A stretch of DNA of 53,145 bases from positions 1 through 53,145 of the forward strand of contig JAUNGQ010000011.1 of the NCBI GenBank assembly GCA_030524285.1. The letters are read 5' to 3'. Made by a program: the position numbers and the translations under genes. Below the pieces are notes generated by a model that was given only the letters and a program-made list of their open reading frames with translations, was not told the DNA's origin and made no database searches. This stretch comes from Eubacteriales bacterium. GTDB taxonomy: Bacteria; Bacillota; Clostridia; Oscillospirales; Butyricicoccaceae. The first letter of the stretch is position 1. Every line of letters starts with the position of its first letter. Positions 22,930-31,037 of this stretch are shown one piece after another.

Positions 22930-25242
22930 TTATGCCATTGGATTCGGACGGCGGTCTCTTTCCTCATTTGGATCGCCATGATAGCCAATGGTGTCACTGT
23001 TGTGGTTAATATATACACCCAGCTGACGCAGCCGTTCAATGCTGACTGCTTCGCCTTCACGGCGTCCACAGCGCGGGCAAATATCTTCAATAATGCCGGT
23101 ATAGCCGCAAATCGGATCACGGTCAACCGGATGGTTGATGGAACCATAGCCAATGCCACATTCCTTCATATATCGAACAATTGCTTCAAAAGCATCCAGA
23201 TTCTGTGTCGGATCACCGTCCAGTTCAACATAACTGATATGTCCGCCATTGGTCAGCTCATGATACGGCGCTTCCAGCCTAATCTTTTTGAACGCCGTAA
23301 TCGGATAATAAACCGGTACATGGAATGAATTCGTGTAATAATCCCGATCAGTTACACCTTCAATCACGCCATAGCGCTGGCGGTCCAGACGGACAAAACG
23401 TCCGGAAAGGCCCTCTGCCGGTGTTGCAATCACAGAAAAATTCAGGCCGGTTTCACGGCTTTCACGATCCATGCGCTCACGCATACGCCCTACAATGGTA
23501 AGACCCATATGCTGTGCCTGTTCTGATTCGCCGTGGTGTACACCCATCAATGCCTTCAGACACTCTGCCAGTCCGATAAAGCCAATTGTCAATGTGCCGT
23601 GCTTCAGCACTTCACCAATTTTATCATTCGGACCAAGCTTATCGGAATCCAACCATATGCCCTGTCCCATAAGGAACGGATAGTTGCGTACCCGCTTATC
23701 GCACTGAATTTTAAAGCGTGCTTTCAGCTGGTCAACGACCAAATCCATCTTCTTATCCAACTCTTCAAAAAACGCTTCAATATCGCCCTTTGAATTGATT
23801 GCAATTCGCGGCAGGTTGATCGAAGTAAAGCTCAGATTGCCGCGTCCATTGACGATTTCACGGGACGGATCATACACATTGCCAACCACACGAGTGCGAC
23901 AACCCATATAAGAAGCTTCTGTCTCCGGATGTCCCGGTTTATAGTACTGTGCATTATACGGCGCGTCAAGGAACGAGAAATTCGGGAACAGTCGCTTTGC
24001 CGATACACGCATGGAAAGCTTGAACAGGTCATAATTCGGATCTTCCGGATTGTAGTTGACGCCTTCCTTAACCTTGAAAATGTGAATCGGGAAAATGGAT
24101 GTTTCACCATTGCCCAGACCGGCCTCTGTTGCCAGAAGCAGGCTCTTCATAACCAAACGCCCTTCCGGTGAGGTATCAGTACCATAGTTCAGGGACGAGA
24201 ACGGAATCTGCGCACCTGCGCGGGAGTGCATGGTATTCAGGTTATGTACCAGCGCTTCCATTGCCTGATAGGTTGAACGCTCCGTCTCTCTGCGTGCATA
24301 CTTCAATGTAAACGCGATAATGCGTTCCACAGTTTCCTCTGCAACGCCACGTTGCAGCAGACGGTCACGAATCTGTTCCGAGGTTCCGTTATCATCTGCC
24401 AGCACCGGCTTCTCAGCACATGCTTCAATCAACGCCTTTGCCGGCTCCAAACCTTCCTCTTCTACATCAAAGACCTCTAGTGCCTTTGCCAGATTGTCAC
24501 GATAATTGTGCCAATAGGTTTTTCGTACACCTGGCGCCATACTGTAATCGAAATTCGGTACACTCTGACCGCCATGCTGGTCATTCTGATTGGACTGGAT
24601 CGCAATGCAGGCCAATGCAGAATAGCTGCGGATATCATTCGGCTCACGCAGGAAGCCATGTCCTGTCGAAAAGCCATTCTCAAACAGCTTAAGCAGGTCA
24701 ATCTGTGTACAGGTTGTCGTCAAGGTATAAAAATCAAAATCATGGATGTGAATGTCACCCTCACGATGCGCCTTGGCAATGTGCGGCTCCAGCAGGAACA
24801 TTTCGTTAAACTGCTTAGCGCCCTCCGAGCCATATTTCAGCATCGTACCCATTGCGGTATCGCCGTCAATGTTGGCGTTTTCACGCTTGATATCGTTCTC
24901 AATTGCGGATTTAAAAGTTAGATCCTCATACGTCTTCATCAACCCGGTATTCATCTCGCGCTGACGGGAACGCTCATTGCGGTACAGAATATATGCCTTT
25001 GCCGTGCGGGCATGTCCCTGCTCCACCAATATTTTCTCGACCGCATCCTGCACGTACTCAACGGTTGGTGTCGATGTCGGGCTGTGTGCTTCAATATAAT
25101 CTGCCACATCCAAAGCCAGCCGCATAGACATCTGATAATCATGGCCTCCGGAAGCTTCTGCTGCCCGATAGATGGCATTTGCAATCTTTGTCACATCAAA
25201 GAATACACACCTGCCGTCTCTTTTTTCAATCTGCTGAATCAT
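22930..25242 (-). CDS. nrdD: Anaerobic (class III) ribonucleoside-triphosphate reductase, large chain
   Basis: Catalytic subunit of 770 aa reducing NTPs to dNTPs without oxygen. The N-terminal ATP-cone (residues 1-95) begins MIQQIEKRDGRCVFFDVTKI, then the barrel with DIHIHDFDFYTLTTTCTQIDL and PNFDYSMAPGVRKTYWHNYR. Near the C-terminus PICGYTG...ICPRCGRREG provides the Cys pairs of the zinc site. After this the usual RxxGYLxG radical loop is replaced by a different tail (RLRQLGVYINHNSDTIGYHG to NPMA); the expected loop is found on the adjacent 60 aa ORF. Order nrdD-small ORF-nrdG on one transcript. NrdR-type palindrome upstream. Confidence 0.93.
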   Translation of the reverse strand: MIQQIEKRDGRCVFFDVTKIANAIYRAAEASGGHDYQMSMRLALDVADYIEAHSPTSTPTVEYVQDAVEKILVEQGHARTAKAYILYRNERSRQREMNTGLMKTYEDLTFKSAIENDIKRENANIDGDTAMGTMLKYGSEGAKQFNEMFLLEPHIAKAHREGDIHIHDFDFYTLTTTCTQIDLLKLFENGFSTGHGFLREPNDIRSYSALACIAIQSNQNDQHGGQSVPNFDYSMAPGVRKTYWHNYRDNLAKALEVFDVEEEGLEPAKALIEACAEKPVLADDNGTSEQIRDRLLQRGVAEETVERIIAFTLKYARRETERSTYQAMEALVHNLNTMHSRAGAQIPFSSLNYGTDTSPEGRLVMKSLLLATEAGLGNGETSIFPIHIFKVKEGVNYNPEDPNYDLFKLSMRVSAKRLFPNFSFLDAPYNAQYYKPGHPETEASYMGCRTRVVGNVYDPSREIVNGRGNLSFTSINLPRIAINSKGDIEAFFEELDKKMDLVVDQLKARFKIQCDKRVRNYPFLMGQGIWLDSDKLGPNDKIGEVLKHGTLTIGFIGLAECLKALMGVHHGESEQAQHMGLTIVGRMRERMDRESRETGLNFSVIATPAEGLSGRFVRLDRQRYGVIEGVTDRDYYTNSFHVPVYYPITAFKKIRLEAPYHELTNGGHISYVELDGDPTQNLDAFEAIVRYMKECGIGYGSINHPVDRDPICGYTGIIEDICPRCGRREGEAVSIERLRQLGVYINHNSDTIGYHGDPNEERDRRPNPMA

Positions 25243-25349
25243 GTATAGCTGCTCCTCCGGTTTGTATAAATCTAGGAATCGTCACCGATTATGTTGTTCT
25301 GCCCCAACAGCGTCTAAATACAAAATATGCGAACAGTTTTCACATATAC

Positions 25350-25365
25350 ACACAATATATTGTGT
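25350..25365. promoter_or_regulatory. NrdR box upstream of nrdD
   Basis: ACACAATATATTGTGT, a perfect palindrome and exact match to the known NrdR consensus (ACACWATATATWGTGT). NrdR boxes usually come in pairs about three turns apart; on the gene side a degenerate half-match, ACAAAATATGCGAACA at 25320-25335, sits 30 bp away. This implies control by the dATP/ATP-sensing repressor NrdR, encoded elsewhere. Confidence 0.85.
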
Positions 25366-25701
25366 ATCTGAGGTTCGGAACTGTTTAATATTTTAGTACG
25401 TGAGGGAAAAGATGTCAAGTGCCCAAACCGGTCTTGTGGTGCTTTTCAGCATGTGAGAATCATTCTTATTTTTGAATTTTGTGATAAGAGCCCGAATTCG
25501 ATCATCCCCACCAACACCAGGTTTTCCACAGGCTCCCTTGCAGCTTTTCACGCGAAAACATCGATGAATAAACAAAGAATCCCGTTTTTCCAAACCATTT
25601 TTCCCATCAGTCCAAAAGTTTTCCACATCCGACAATTTCTTTCCTAAGATAAAAATCCGAAGAATAAAAAAATTTTTTATTTTGTTGCTTCGACATTTTC
25701 T

Positions 25702-25721
25702 AACCACAATATATTGTGGTT
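25702..25721. promoter_or_regulatory. Distal NrdR-like palindrome
   Basis: AACCACAATATATTGTGGTT, a perfect 20 bp palindrome sharing the CACAATATATTGTG core with the box at 25350, 352 bp further from nrdD and just after the HAD gene stop codon. It might also function as a hairpin at the end of the thi operon, but no T-tract follows. Confidence 0.5.
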
Positions 25722-25727
25722 CCGCCG

Positions 25728-26402
25728 TTATTTCTCCGCAGTATGCCCCAGACAGCTAAATGAAAATTCCTTCCATTTTCTGACGTACATACAGCTCAGA
25801 GATCGAATTTCCTTCTCCTCACTCGCTGCGGATGCATCATATACACCGACAACAGGATAACCAGCGCTACTGGCCGTTATGACACAATGCAGGCTGTCCT
25901 CAAATACGGCTGTTGAAGCTTTCTTCGTTCCCAGCCTGCGTGTGCACTCATCAAAGATATACGGCAGATTCTTGCTCGTATTCAGATCGCCACAGGTTAA
26001 AATAAACGAAAAATATTCCAGAACCTCCAAACGTTTCAGTGCAGCCTCTACCAATCTATGATCGGTTGCGCTTGCCACGCACATACGGACGCCATTCTGC
26101 TGCATCGTTTCCAGCATCTCCCGCACGCCTTCCTTTAACGGTGCATGGAACCGGTAATCATCGGCAATCATGCCATTGATGTGCGTACAGATCTCCTCCA
26201 CAGAATCCTGAACGCCAAAGTCCCGACGGAAATATGCTGCCGCCTCCGGCAGCGTCATGGTTTTCAGCCGCAATGCAAATGTCACGGTATCCGTCACCGG
26301 GATATCCTGTTCCAGCAGATACCGCAAGCCAACAGATTCCCAATATGGCATGGAATCCAGCAATGTACCATCCAGATCGAAAATAGCGCCGGTCAGCTTC
26401 AC
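25728..26402 (-). CDS. HAD family phosphatase (beta-phosphoglucomutase-like)
   Basis: 224 aa haloacid-dehalogenase hydrolase. Motif I is FDLDGTLLDSM with both nucleophile and acid/base Asp, motif II VASAT, motif III a Lys near TSKNLPYIF, motif IV AVFEDSLHCVITA. The alpha-helical cap lies between motifs I and II (subclass I). Its start overlaps the thiE stop by 4 bp, so it is co-translated with the thiamin genes. A phosphatase acting on thiamin monophosphate or a thiazole/pyrimidine phosphate is a possible role suggested only by context. Confidence 0.85.
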   Translation of the reverse strand: MKLTGAIFDLDGTLLDSMPYWESVGLRYLLEQDIPVTDTVTFALRLKTMTLPEAAAYFRRDFGVQDSVEEICTHINGMIADDYRFHAPLKEGVREMLETMQQNGVRMCVASATDHRLVEAALKRLEVLEYFSFILTCGDLNTSKNLPYIFDECTRRLGTKKASTAVFEDSLHCVITASSAGYPVVGVYDASAASEEKEIRSLSCMYVRKWKEFSFSCLGHTAEK

Positions 26403-27055
26403 ACCTCCACCAGCCTTTCCGCCTGTGCCAACAGCGCCTTGGTTGCGGCTTCAATGTCAGCTGCGGCAAAAATACCGGAAACAATCGCTACGCCTGCTAC
26501 GCCGGTGCCCTTCAGCTCCAGCATATTGTCCAGCTTAATGCCTCCAATTGCCGTTGTCGGAATGGATACACTCTGTGTAATATTTTTAATATCCTGCCAT
26601 GTCAGCGGGCTGGCATCCGTCTTGGTTCCGGTTGCATGGACAGCGCCAACGCCCAGATAATCCGCACCGTGCTTCTCTGCGAGCTGCGCTTCCTCTACGG
26701 AATGTGCGGAAACGCCGATGATCTTATCCTCACCCAGGAGCGCCCGAACATCTCCTGCTTCCATATCATCCTGACCGACATGGACGCCGTCTGCGCCGCT
26801 TTCCAGACAAGCCTGCACATCATCATTGATGACACACAATACGCCATAGCTGTGGCACAGCGCGACAATATCCTTTGCCTCTGCAACAAAGGCTTCATGG
26901 GACAGCCCCTTTTCTCGAATCTGTACAAGAGTTGCACCGCCCTTGAGGCATTCCTCTACCTGTTCATATAATGTACGCTCGCCAACCCATGCGCGGTCCG
27001 TGACTGCGTACAGCAGCATTGCTTTTTTTACCGCTTCTTTTTTATCGAACTTCAA
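26399..27055 (-). CDS. thiE: Thiamine-phosphate synthase, TTG start
   Basis: Joins HMP-pyrophosphate and thiazole phosphate to thiamin phosphate, 218 aa. Landmarks: LLYAVTDRAWVG, GGATLVQIREKGLSHEAFV, CVINDDVQACLESGADGVHVG, GTKTDASPLTW and TAIGGIKLDNM. The TTG at 27055 has GGAGGA 8 nt upstream and lies 14 bp inside the end of thiM. Confidence 0.95.
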   Translation of the reverse strand: MKFDKKEAVKKAMLLYAVTDRAWVGERTLYEQVEECLKGGATLVQIREKGLSHEAFVAEAKDIVALCHSYGVLCVINDDVQACLESGADGVHVGQDDMEAGDVRALLGEDKIIGVSAHSVEEAQLAEKHGADYLGVGAVHATGTKTDASPLTWQDIKNITQSVSIPTTAIGGIKLDNMLELKGTGVAGVAIVSGIFAAADIEAATKALLAQAERLVEV

Positions 27056-27866
27056 TTTTCATTCCTCCGTTCAACGTCTCCGCATCCATCAGGTTGACGG
27101 CATCCATCAGATAAACCCGGAACGAACCGGTTCCCTGCCCAGCTTCCATTGTCTTCTGATAGGCGATGTCTCCGGCAACGCCCATGACCGCGGTTGCCGC
27201 CGCAGCTGCTTCGAGAATATTTTCATGATTACCGCCACAGAAAGCCGCTGTAAGCGCCGAAAGCATACAGCCTGTCCCGGTAACACAGGACATCATTGGA
27301 TGCCCGTTACGACAGATATACGCCTTTTCCGGCGATGCAATGATATCAATGGCACCGCTGACCGATACAACCGCATCCAGCCTTGCACTCAGCTGCTTGA
27401 AGAATGCCACGCGCCCCTCCAGGTTCTCCTCTGTCACCGCGTCAGCAGCTCCGGCATCCACGCCCTTGGTGTTAGATGCTACGCCGCCGACAGCAAGCAG
27501 CTCGGAAACATTGCCGCGGATGACAGCAAACCGATAGTTTGCAAAGAAATCCCGCAGGGTATCCATACGGTAGCTGGAAGCGCCTGCGCCAACCGGATCA
27601 AGGATAACCGGGACATGATTCTGATTCGCAGCGGCGATTGCTTTATGCATCGCCGCAACTGTCATGGTATTCAGATTTCCGATATTGATATCCACCGCTC
27701 CGGCAATCGCTGCAATTTCAGCCGCCTCCTGCTCTGCTTCCGCCATCGTCGGAGATGCACCGCAGGCAAGGATAATATTGGCACAGTCATTTGTCGTAAT
27801 ATAATTGGTAATGCAATGGATCAGCGGCCCGCTCCCACGTACATTTTCCAGAATTTGTTCAAACAT
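27042..27866 (-). CDS. thiM: Hydroxyethylthiazole kinase
   Basis: Phosphorylates salvaged hydroxyethylthiazole, 274 aa. Landmarks: PLIHCITNYITTNDCANIIL, ASPTMAEAEQE, VILDPVGAGASSYR and the catalytic SCVTGTGCMLSALTAAF. First gene of thiM-thiE-HAD. The leader (about 45 nt) has no TPP riboswitch. With thiE but no thiC or thiG nearby, the operon fits thiazole salvage. Confidence 0.95.
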   Translation of the reverse strand: MFEQILENVRGSGPLIHCITNYITTNDCANIILACGASPTMAEAEQEAAEIAAIAGAVDINIGNLNTMTVAAMHKAIAAANQNHVPVILDPVGAGASSYRMDTLRDFFANYRFAVIRGNVSELLAVGGVASNTKGVDAGAADAVTEENLEGRVAFFKQLSARLDAVVSVSGAIDIIASPEKAYICRNGHPMMSCVTGTGCMLSALTAAFCGGNHENILEAAAAATAVMGVAGDIAYQKTMEAGQGTGSFRVYLMDAVNLMDAETLNGGMKIEVR

Positions 27867-27900
27867 CTGATTTTTTTCCTTTTATATTTAAAATTTCAGG

Positions 27901-27947
27901 TTGTCACCTGTCTTTTCAGTATATCTCTGATTGTCACACGTTGTCAA
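27901..27947. promoter_or_regulatory. thiM promoter with repeated TTGTCA motifs
   Basis: On the minus strand TTGACA (27947-27942), 18 bp, TATACT (27923-27918). Around it, on the plus strand, TTGTCAC occurs at 27901 and 27931 and TTGTCAA at 27941. The first is part of CAGGT-GACA-ACCTG read on the minus strand, a small inverted repeat at the transcript start. A repressor site is possible. Confidence 0.5.
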
Positions 27948-27954
27948 TGAATCT

Positions 27955-27983
27955 TTGACTTCTGTTTGCACTGGTGCTATGAT
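27955..27983 (+). promoter_or_regulatory. Promoter of the AEC transporter gene
   Basis: TTGACT, 17 bp, TATGAT, divergent from the thiM promoter, about 8 bp between the two -35 boxes. Confidence 0.6.
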
Positions 27984-28020
27984 AGATTATATTTTTTAAC
28001 AAAGGCAGGTAGCAACACTT

Positions 28021-28953
28021 ATGAATATGTCTTCCCTGTACATACAGATTATCGTTATGTTCCTTCTGATTTGCGTTGGTGCAATCTGTTATAAACGTAA
28101 TATGATTACCGATGATGGCTCGGCCCAAATGTCCTCCCTGCTGATGACCTTTGTCGCACCATGTGTCATCATCCATTCTTTTTGCCGACCATTTGACCCC
28201 GCCATGTTTGGCAAACTGGCGGAATCCTTTATCGCTTCGATTGTCCTGTTACTGATCAGCATCACCCTTGCCGCGCTGTTCTTTCGCAAGGATACACCGA
28301 ATTATGCTGACAAACGTATGTGTGTCATCTTTTCCAACAACGGCTTTATGGCACTCCCGTTGCTTCAGGCATTATACGGTGACGATGGCGTATTTATCGG
28401 CTCAATCAACATTGTGGCTACCAATATTCTTCTTTGGACATTCGGCGTATGGCTGCTGACCCGTGCCAGTGGGCAAACCGGCAACGGCGTAAACTGGCAG
28501 AAAATTGTATGTAACCCGGGAATCATTGGTTTTTTTATTGGCTTAATTATTTTTCTCGGTTCCTTCCAGCTTCCAACTGCTTTGGAATCTGCTATTTCCT
28601 TTATGGGAGATCTGAATACACCGCTTGCCATGATTGTTTTAGGCGTTTATCTGGCGCAATCCAATCTGCTGGATATCATAAAAGACCGTTCGATGTATCT
28701 TGTTTCCTTATGCCGCCTGATTATTATCCCACTGATTACGATTCTCATTGTATACTTTCTACCCTTTGACCACAGCGTTGCCAATACACTTATCGTGAGT
28801 ATTGCAACGCCCTGTGCTGTGGCATCCTCCATGTTTGCCCAGATGTTTGGTACAAACTACCACTATTCCAGCCGTATTATCGCATTTTCTACGCTGCTAT
28901 CTGCGGTTTCCATGCCGGTGATGCTGGGATTCTATGAAATGTTAATGGGGTAA
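28021..28953 (+). CDS. AEC family transporter (auxin efflux carrier-like)
   Basis: 310 aa, ten predicted membrane helices in two five-helix halves: YIQIIVMFLLICVGAICYKR at the N-terminus, SLLMTFVAPCVIIHSF, VIFSNNGFMALPLLQALYG, MGDLNTPLAMIVLGVYLAQS, and ATPCAVASSMFAQMFG in the second half. Bacterial AEC proteins carry malate, malonate and other organic acids; substrate not determinable. ATG at 28021 or 28027. Confidence 0.88.
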   Translation: MNMSSLYIQIIVMFLLICVGAICYKRNMITDDGSAQMSSLLMTFVAPCVIIHSFCRPFDPAMFGKLAESFIASIVLLLISITLAALFFRKDTPNYADKRMCVIFSNNGFMALPLLQALYGDDGVFIGSINIVATNILLWTFGVWLLTRASGQTGNGVNWQKIVCNPGIIGFFIGLIIFLGSFQLPTALESAISFMGDLNTPLAMIVLGVYLAQSNLLDIIKDRSMYLVSLCRLIIIPLITILIVYFLPFDHSVANTLIVSIATPCAVASSMFAQMFGTNYHYSSRIIAFSTLLSAVSMPVMLGFYEMLMG

Positions 28954-28970
28954 AGTTATATACATATTAA

Positions 28971-28996
28971 AAGCCGGACGGTTTCCCGTCCGGCTT
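28971..28996. terminator. Terminator between the AEC transporter and rubredoxin genes
   Basis: AAGCCGGACGG-TTTC-CCGTCCGGCTT, 11 bp perfect stem between convergent genes. Confidence 0.85.
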
Positions 28997-29007
28997 CTCT
29001 TTCACTC

Positions 29008-29211
29008 TTACAGGCTGGCTTTGCCCGGAAATTCTTCCGTGCGGATCTGTTGAAAAGCAGCCTTACCCTGTCCACACACAGGGCAGCGGAAGCTGCTTTC
29101 CACATGGGACCATGGTATACCAACGCCAACCTTTTCCTTCGGTTCACCATGAACCGGATCATACACATAGCCGCATACAGAACATTGGTAGCGGCGCATA
29201 TCATTCTGCAT
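29008..29211 (-). CDS. Rubredoxin
   Basis: Small electron-transfer protein, 67 aa. The single Fe is held by CSVCGYVYDP and RCPVCGQGKAAF (two CxxCG); the spacing and the central IPWSHVESSF are typical. The ATG at 29211 has AAGGAAG 8 nt upstream; a GTG at 29220 is less likely. The 13-residue tail after the second Cys pair is a little longer than in classic rubredoxins. It probably donates electrons to oxygen or peroxide detoxifying enzymes. Confidence 0.92.
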   Translation of the reverse strand: MQNDMRRYQCSVCGYVYDPVHGEPKEKVGVGIPWSHVESSFRCPVCGQGKAAFQQIRTEEFPGKASL

Positions 29212-29278
29212 ATCTATCACTTCCTTACCGAAAGTATTTCCATATCAAAATGTTTTATGCACAGCTTGTAGATGAAAA

Positions 29279-29305
29279 ATGCCTCCGGAATATCTCCGAA
29301 GGCAT
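29279..29305 (-). terminator. Terminator of the asd-dapA-dapB operon
   Basis: On the minus strand ATGCCTTCGGA pairs with its near-complement at 29279-29289 (two mismatches or wobbles), followed by TTTTT. Confidence 0.75.
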
Positions 29306-29320
29306 CTTTATTTTTTACAA

Positions 29321-30082
29321 TTACTTTGCAGCAATCACATCGGACATATCATACATACCAGGCTGAGTCTGTGCACCGAGATAAGCCGCTGCATCAACAG
29401 CGCCGACTGCAAATACCTCACGGGACAGCGCCACATGACGAATTTCAATCAGCTCATCACGACCTGCAAACAGAACCTCATGCTCACCGACAATTGTGCC
29501 ACCACGCACAGTATGCATACCGATTTCATGCGCCGGACGTTTCTCACGACGCTCATGACGGTCATATACATATTCTGCATCATACGGCAGCGCTTCATTG
29601 ACTGCATCCGCCAGCATCAGCGCTGTACCAGACGGAGCATCCAACTTCTGGTTGTGATGCTTTTCGGTGATTTCTACATCATATCCATCACCGAGTACGG
29701 CTGCCGCCTTACGCAGCAGATCCATCATCAGATTGATACCGATGGACATGTTACCGGAACGGAATACCGGGATTTCAGCGGAAGCTGCCCGCATTGCTGC
29801 CAGCTGTTCTTTGCTGTGTCCGGTGGAGCAGATCACGAGTGGCGTCCTGGTCTGTTTGCCATAATCCAGCAGCATCTCCAAAGAAGAAGCATTGGAAAAA
29901 TCAATGATAACATCGCATGCACCGGTAAATTCATGCGCATCTGCATATACCGGATAATCCGACAGCTTTTCCGTATAACTGTCAAAACCTGCTACGATTT
30001 TCATGTTCTCCTTCTTGGAGACAATATCCGTGATCACTCTGCCCATACGGCCATTGCAGCCGCAAAGTCCGATTTTCAACAT
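29321..30082 (-). CDS. dapB: 4-hydroxy-tetrahydrodipicolinate reductase
   Basis: Second step of the DAP/lysine branch, 253 aa. N-terminal NAD(P)-binding GLCGCNGRMGRVITDIV; the catalytic region ITEKHHNQKLDAPSGTALML holds the His pair and Lys. Located 13 bp after dapA, last gene of the operon. Confidence 0.97.
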   Translation of the reverse strand: MLKIGLCGCNGRMGRVITDIVSKKENMKIVAGFDSYTEKLSDYPVYADAHEFTGACDVIIDFSNASSLEMLLDYGKQTRTPLVICSTGHSKEQLAAMRAASAEIPVFRSGNMSIGINLMMDLLRKAAAVLGDGYDVEITEKHHNQKLDAPSGTALMLADAVNEALPYDAEYVYDRHERREKRPAHEIGMHTVRGGTIVGEHEVLFAGRDELIEIRHVALSREVFAVGAVDAAAYLGAQTQPGMYDMSDVIAAK

Positions 30083-30095
30083 CCTGAAACGCTCC

Positions 30096-30989
30096 TTACT
30101 TTACTGCCGGATAGCCAGCCTCAGCCATAGCCTTTTTCAGCTGTACTACATGTTCTTCGGTCATATCGCAAAGCGGCATACGCAGCTCACCGACATCCCA
30201 GCCAAGGAAACGCATTGCCATCTTAACCGGAATCGGATTAACCTCAATGAACAATGCATTGATAAGATCCAGATACTTCAGCTGAAGCTCACGTGCCTTT
30301 GCATAATCGCCTTCCAAACACAGGTGCGCAATATCGTGCGCAGCATCCGGAGCAACGTTTGCCAGAACGGAGATAACACCCTTACCGCCCATTGCCATCA
30401 GCGGGACAATCATATCATCGTTGCCGGACCAGAAGTTCAGCTCGTCACCGCACAGACGCATTGCCTCTGCCAGCAGGGAGAAATCGCCGGTAGCTTCCTT
30501 CGCACCGTTGATGTTCGGATGCTTGGAAAGCTCCTGATAAGTCTTCGGCTGAATGGTAACACCAGTACGGCTTGGTACGCTGTACAGGATAATCGGGGTT
30601 GTAGTAGCATCTGCCAGCATATTAAAATGCTTAATGAGACCCTGCTGTGTTGCCTTGTTGTAATACGGGGTAACGGTTAGAAGACCATCAGCGCCTGCAT
30701 CAGAAGCGAATTTGCACAGTTCCAGCGCATATCTGGTATCATTCGAACCAGTGCCTGCAACGACCGGAACGCGTCCGTTCACATAATCAATGCCAAACTG
30801 GATTGCCTCCTTATGCTCCTTGTCTGTCAATGTGGAGCCTTCACCAGTCGTACCGCAGATCGTGATGGAATCAATCCCGCGGTTGATCTGATCATCAATG
30901 ATGCGCTTAAACTCCGAATAATTGATGCCCGTAGCGGTCATCGGGGTAATAATAGCAACGTTAGCGCCAGTAAAAATAGGCTTTTTCAT
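30096..30989 (-). CDS. dapA: 4-hydroxy-tetrahydrodipicolinate synthase
   Basis: Condenses pyruvate with aspartate semialdehyde, 297 aa. ICGTTGEGSTLTDKEH is the pyruvate-binding motif; ILYSVPSRTGVTI carries the proton-relay Tyr; the Schiff-base Lys is in NINGAKEATGD. AGGG ribosome site before the ATG. Middle gene of asd-dapA-dapB. Confidence 0.97.
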   Translation of the reverse strand: MKKPIFTGANVAIITPMTATGINYSEFKRIIDDQINRGIDSITICGTTGEGSTLTDKEHKEAIQFGIDYVNGRVPVVAGTGSNDTRYALELCKFASDAGADGLLTVTPYYNKATQQGLIKHFNMLADATTTPIILYSVPSRTGVTIQPKTYQELSKHPNINGAKEATGDFSLLAEAMRLCGDELNFWSGNDDMIVPLMAMGGKGVISVLANVAPDAAHDIAHLCLEGDYAKARELQLKYLDLINALFIEVNPIPVKMAMRFLGWDVGELRMPLCDMTEEHVVQLKKAMAEAGYPAVK

Positions 30990-31037
30990 GGGTTTTCCCT
31001 CCGATCAAAATGGTTTCCATATATCTCTCAATAACAT

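Larger units (their letters stand above)
25243..25727. other. Long nrdD upstream region without genes
   Basis: Holds the nrdD leader (GGAGGAG ribosome site before the ATG at 25242), the NrdR box at 25350, an AT-rich stretch, and a second NrdR-like palindrome at 25702. TTTTCCACA occurs twice (around 25522 and 25618), similar to DnaA-box cores, but with no other origin features. Short open frames on both strands lack ribosome sites and family resemblance; I call no gene. Confidence 0.6.

Noticed and set aside
22905-23159. Upstream extension of the small glycyl-radical ORF
   Set aside because: It overlaps the end of nrdD in another frame. The ATG at 22904 has an excellent ribosome site.
25500-25630. 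TTTTCCACA repeats as a replication origin
   Set aside because: Only two DnaA-like words, no dnaA/dnaN neighbours, no unwinding-element arrangement.
25393-25707. A 104-codon frame in the nrdD upstream gap
   Set aside because: GTG start without ribosome site, composition unlike neighbours, no recognisable motif.
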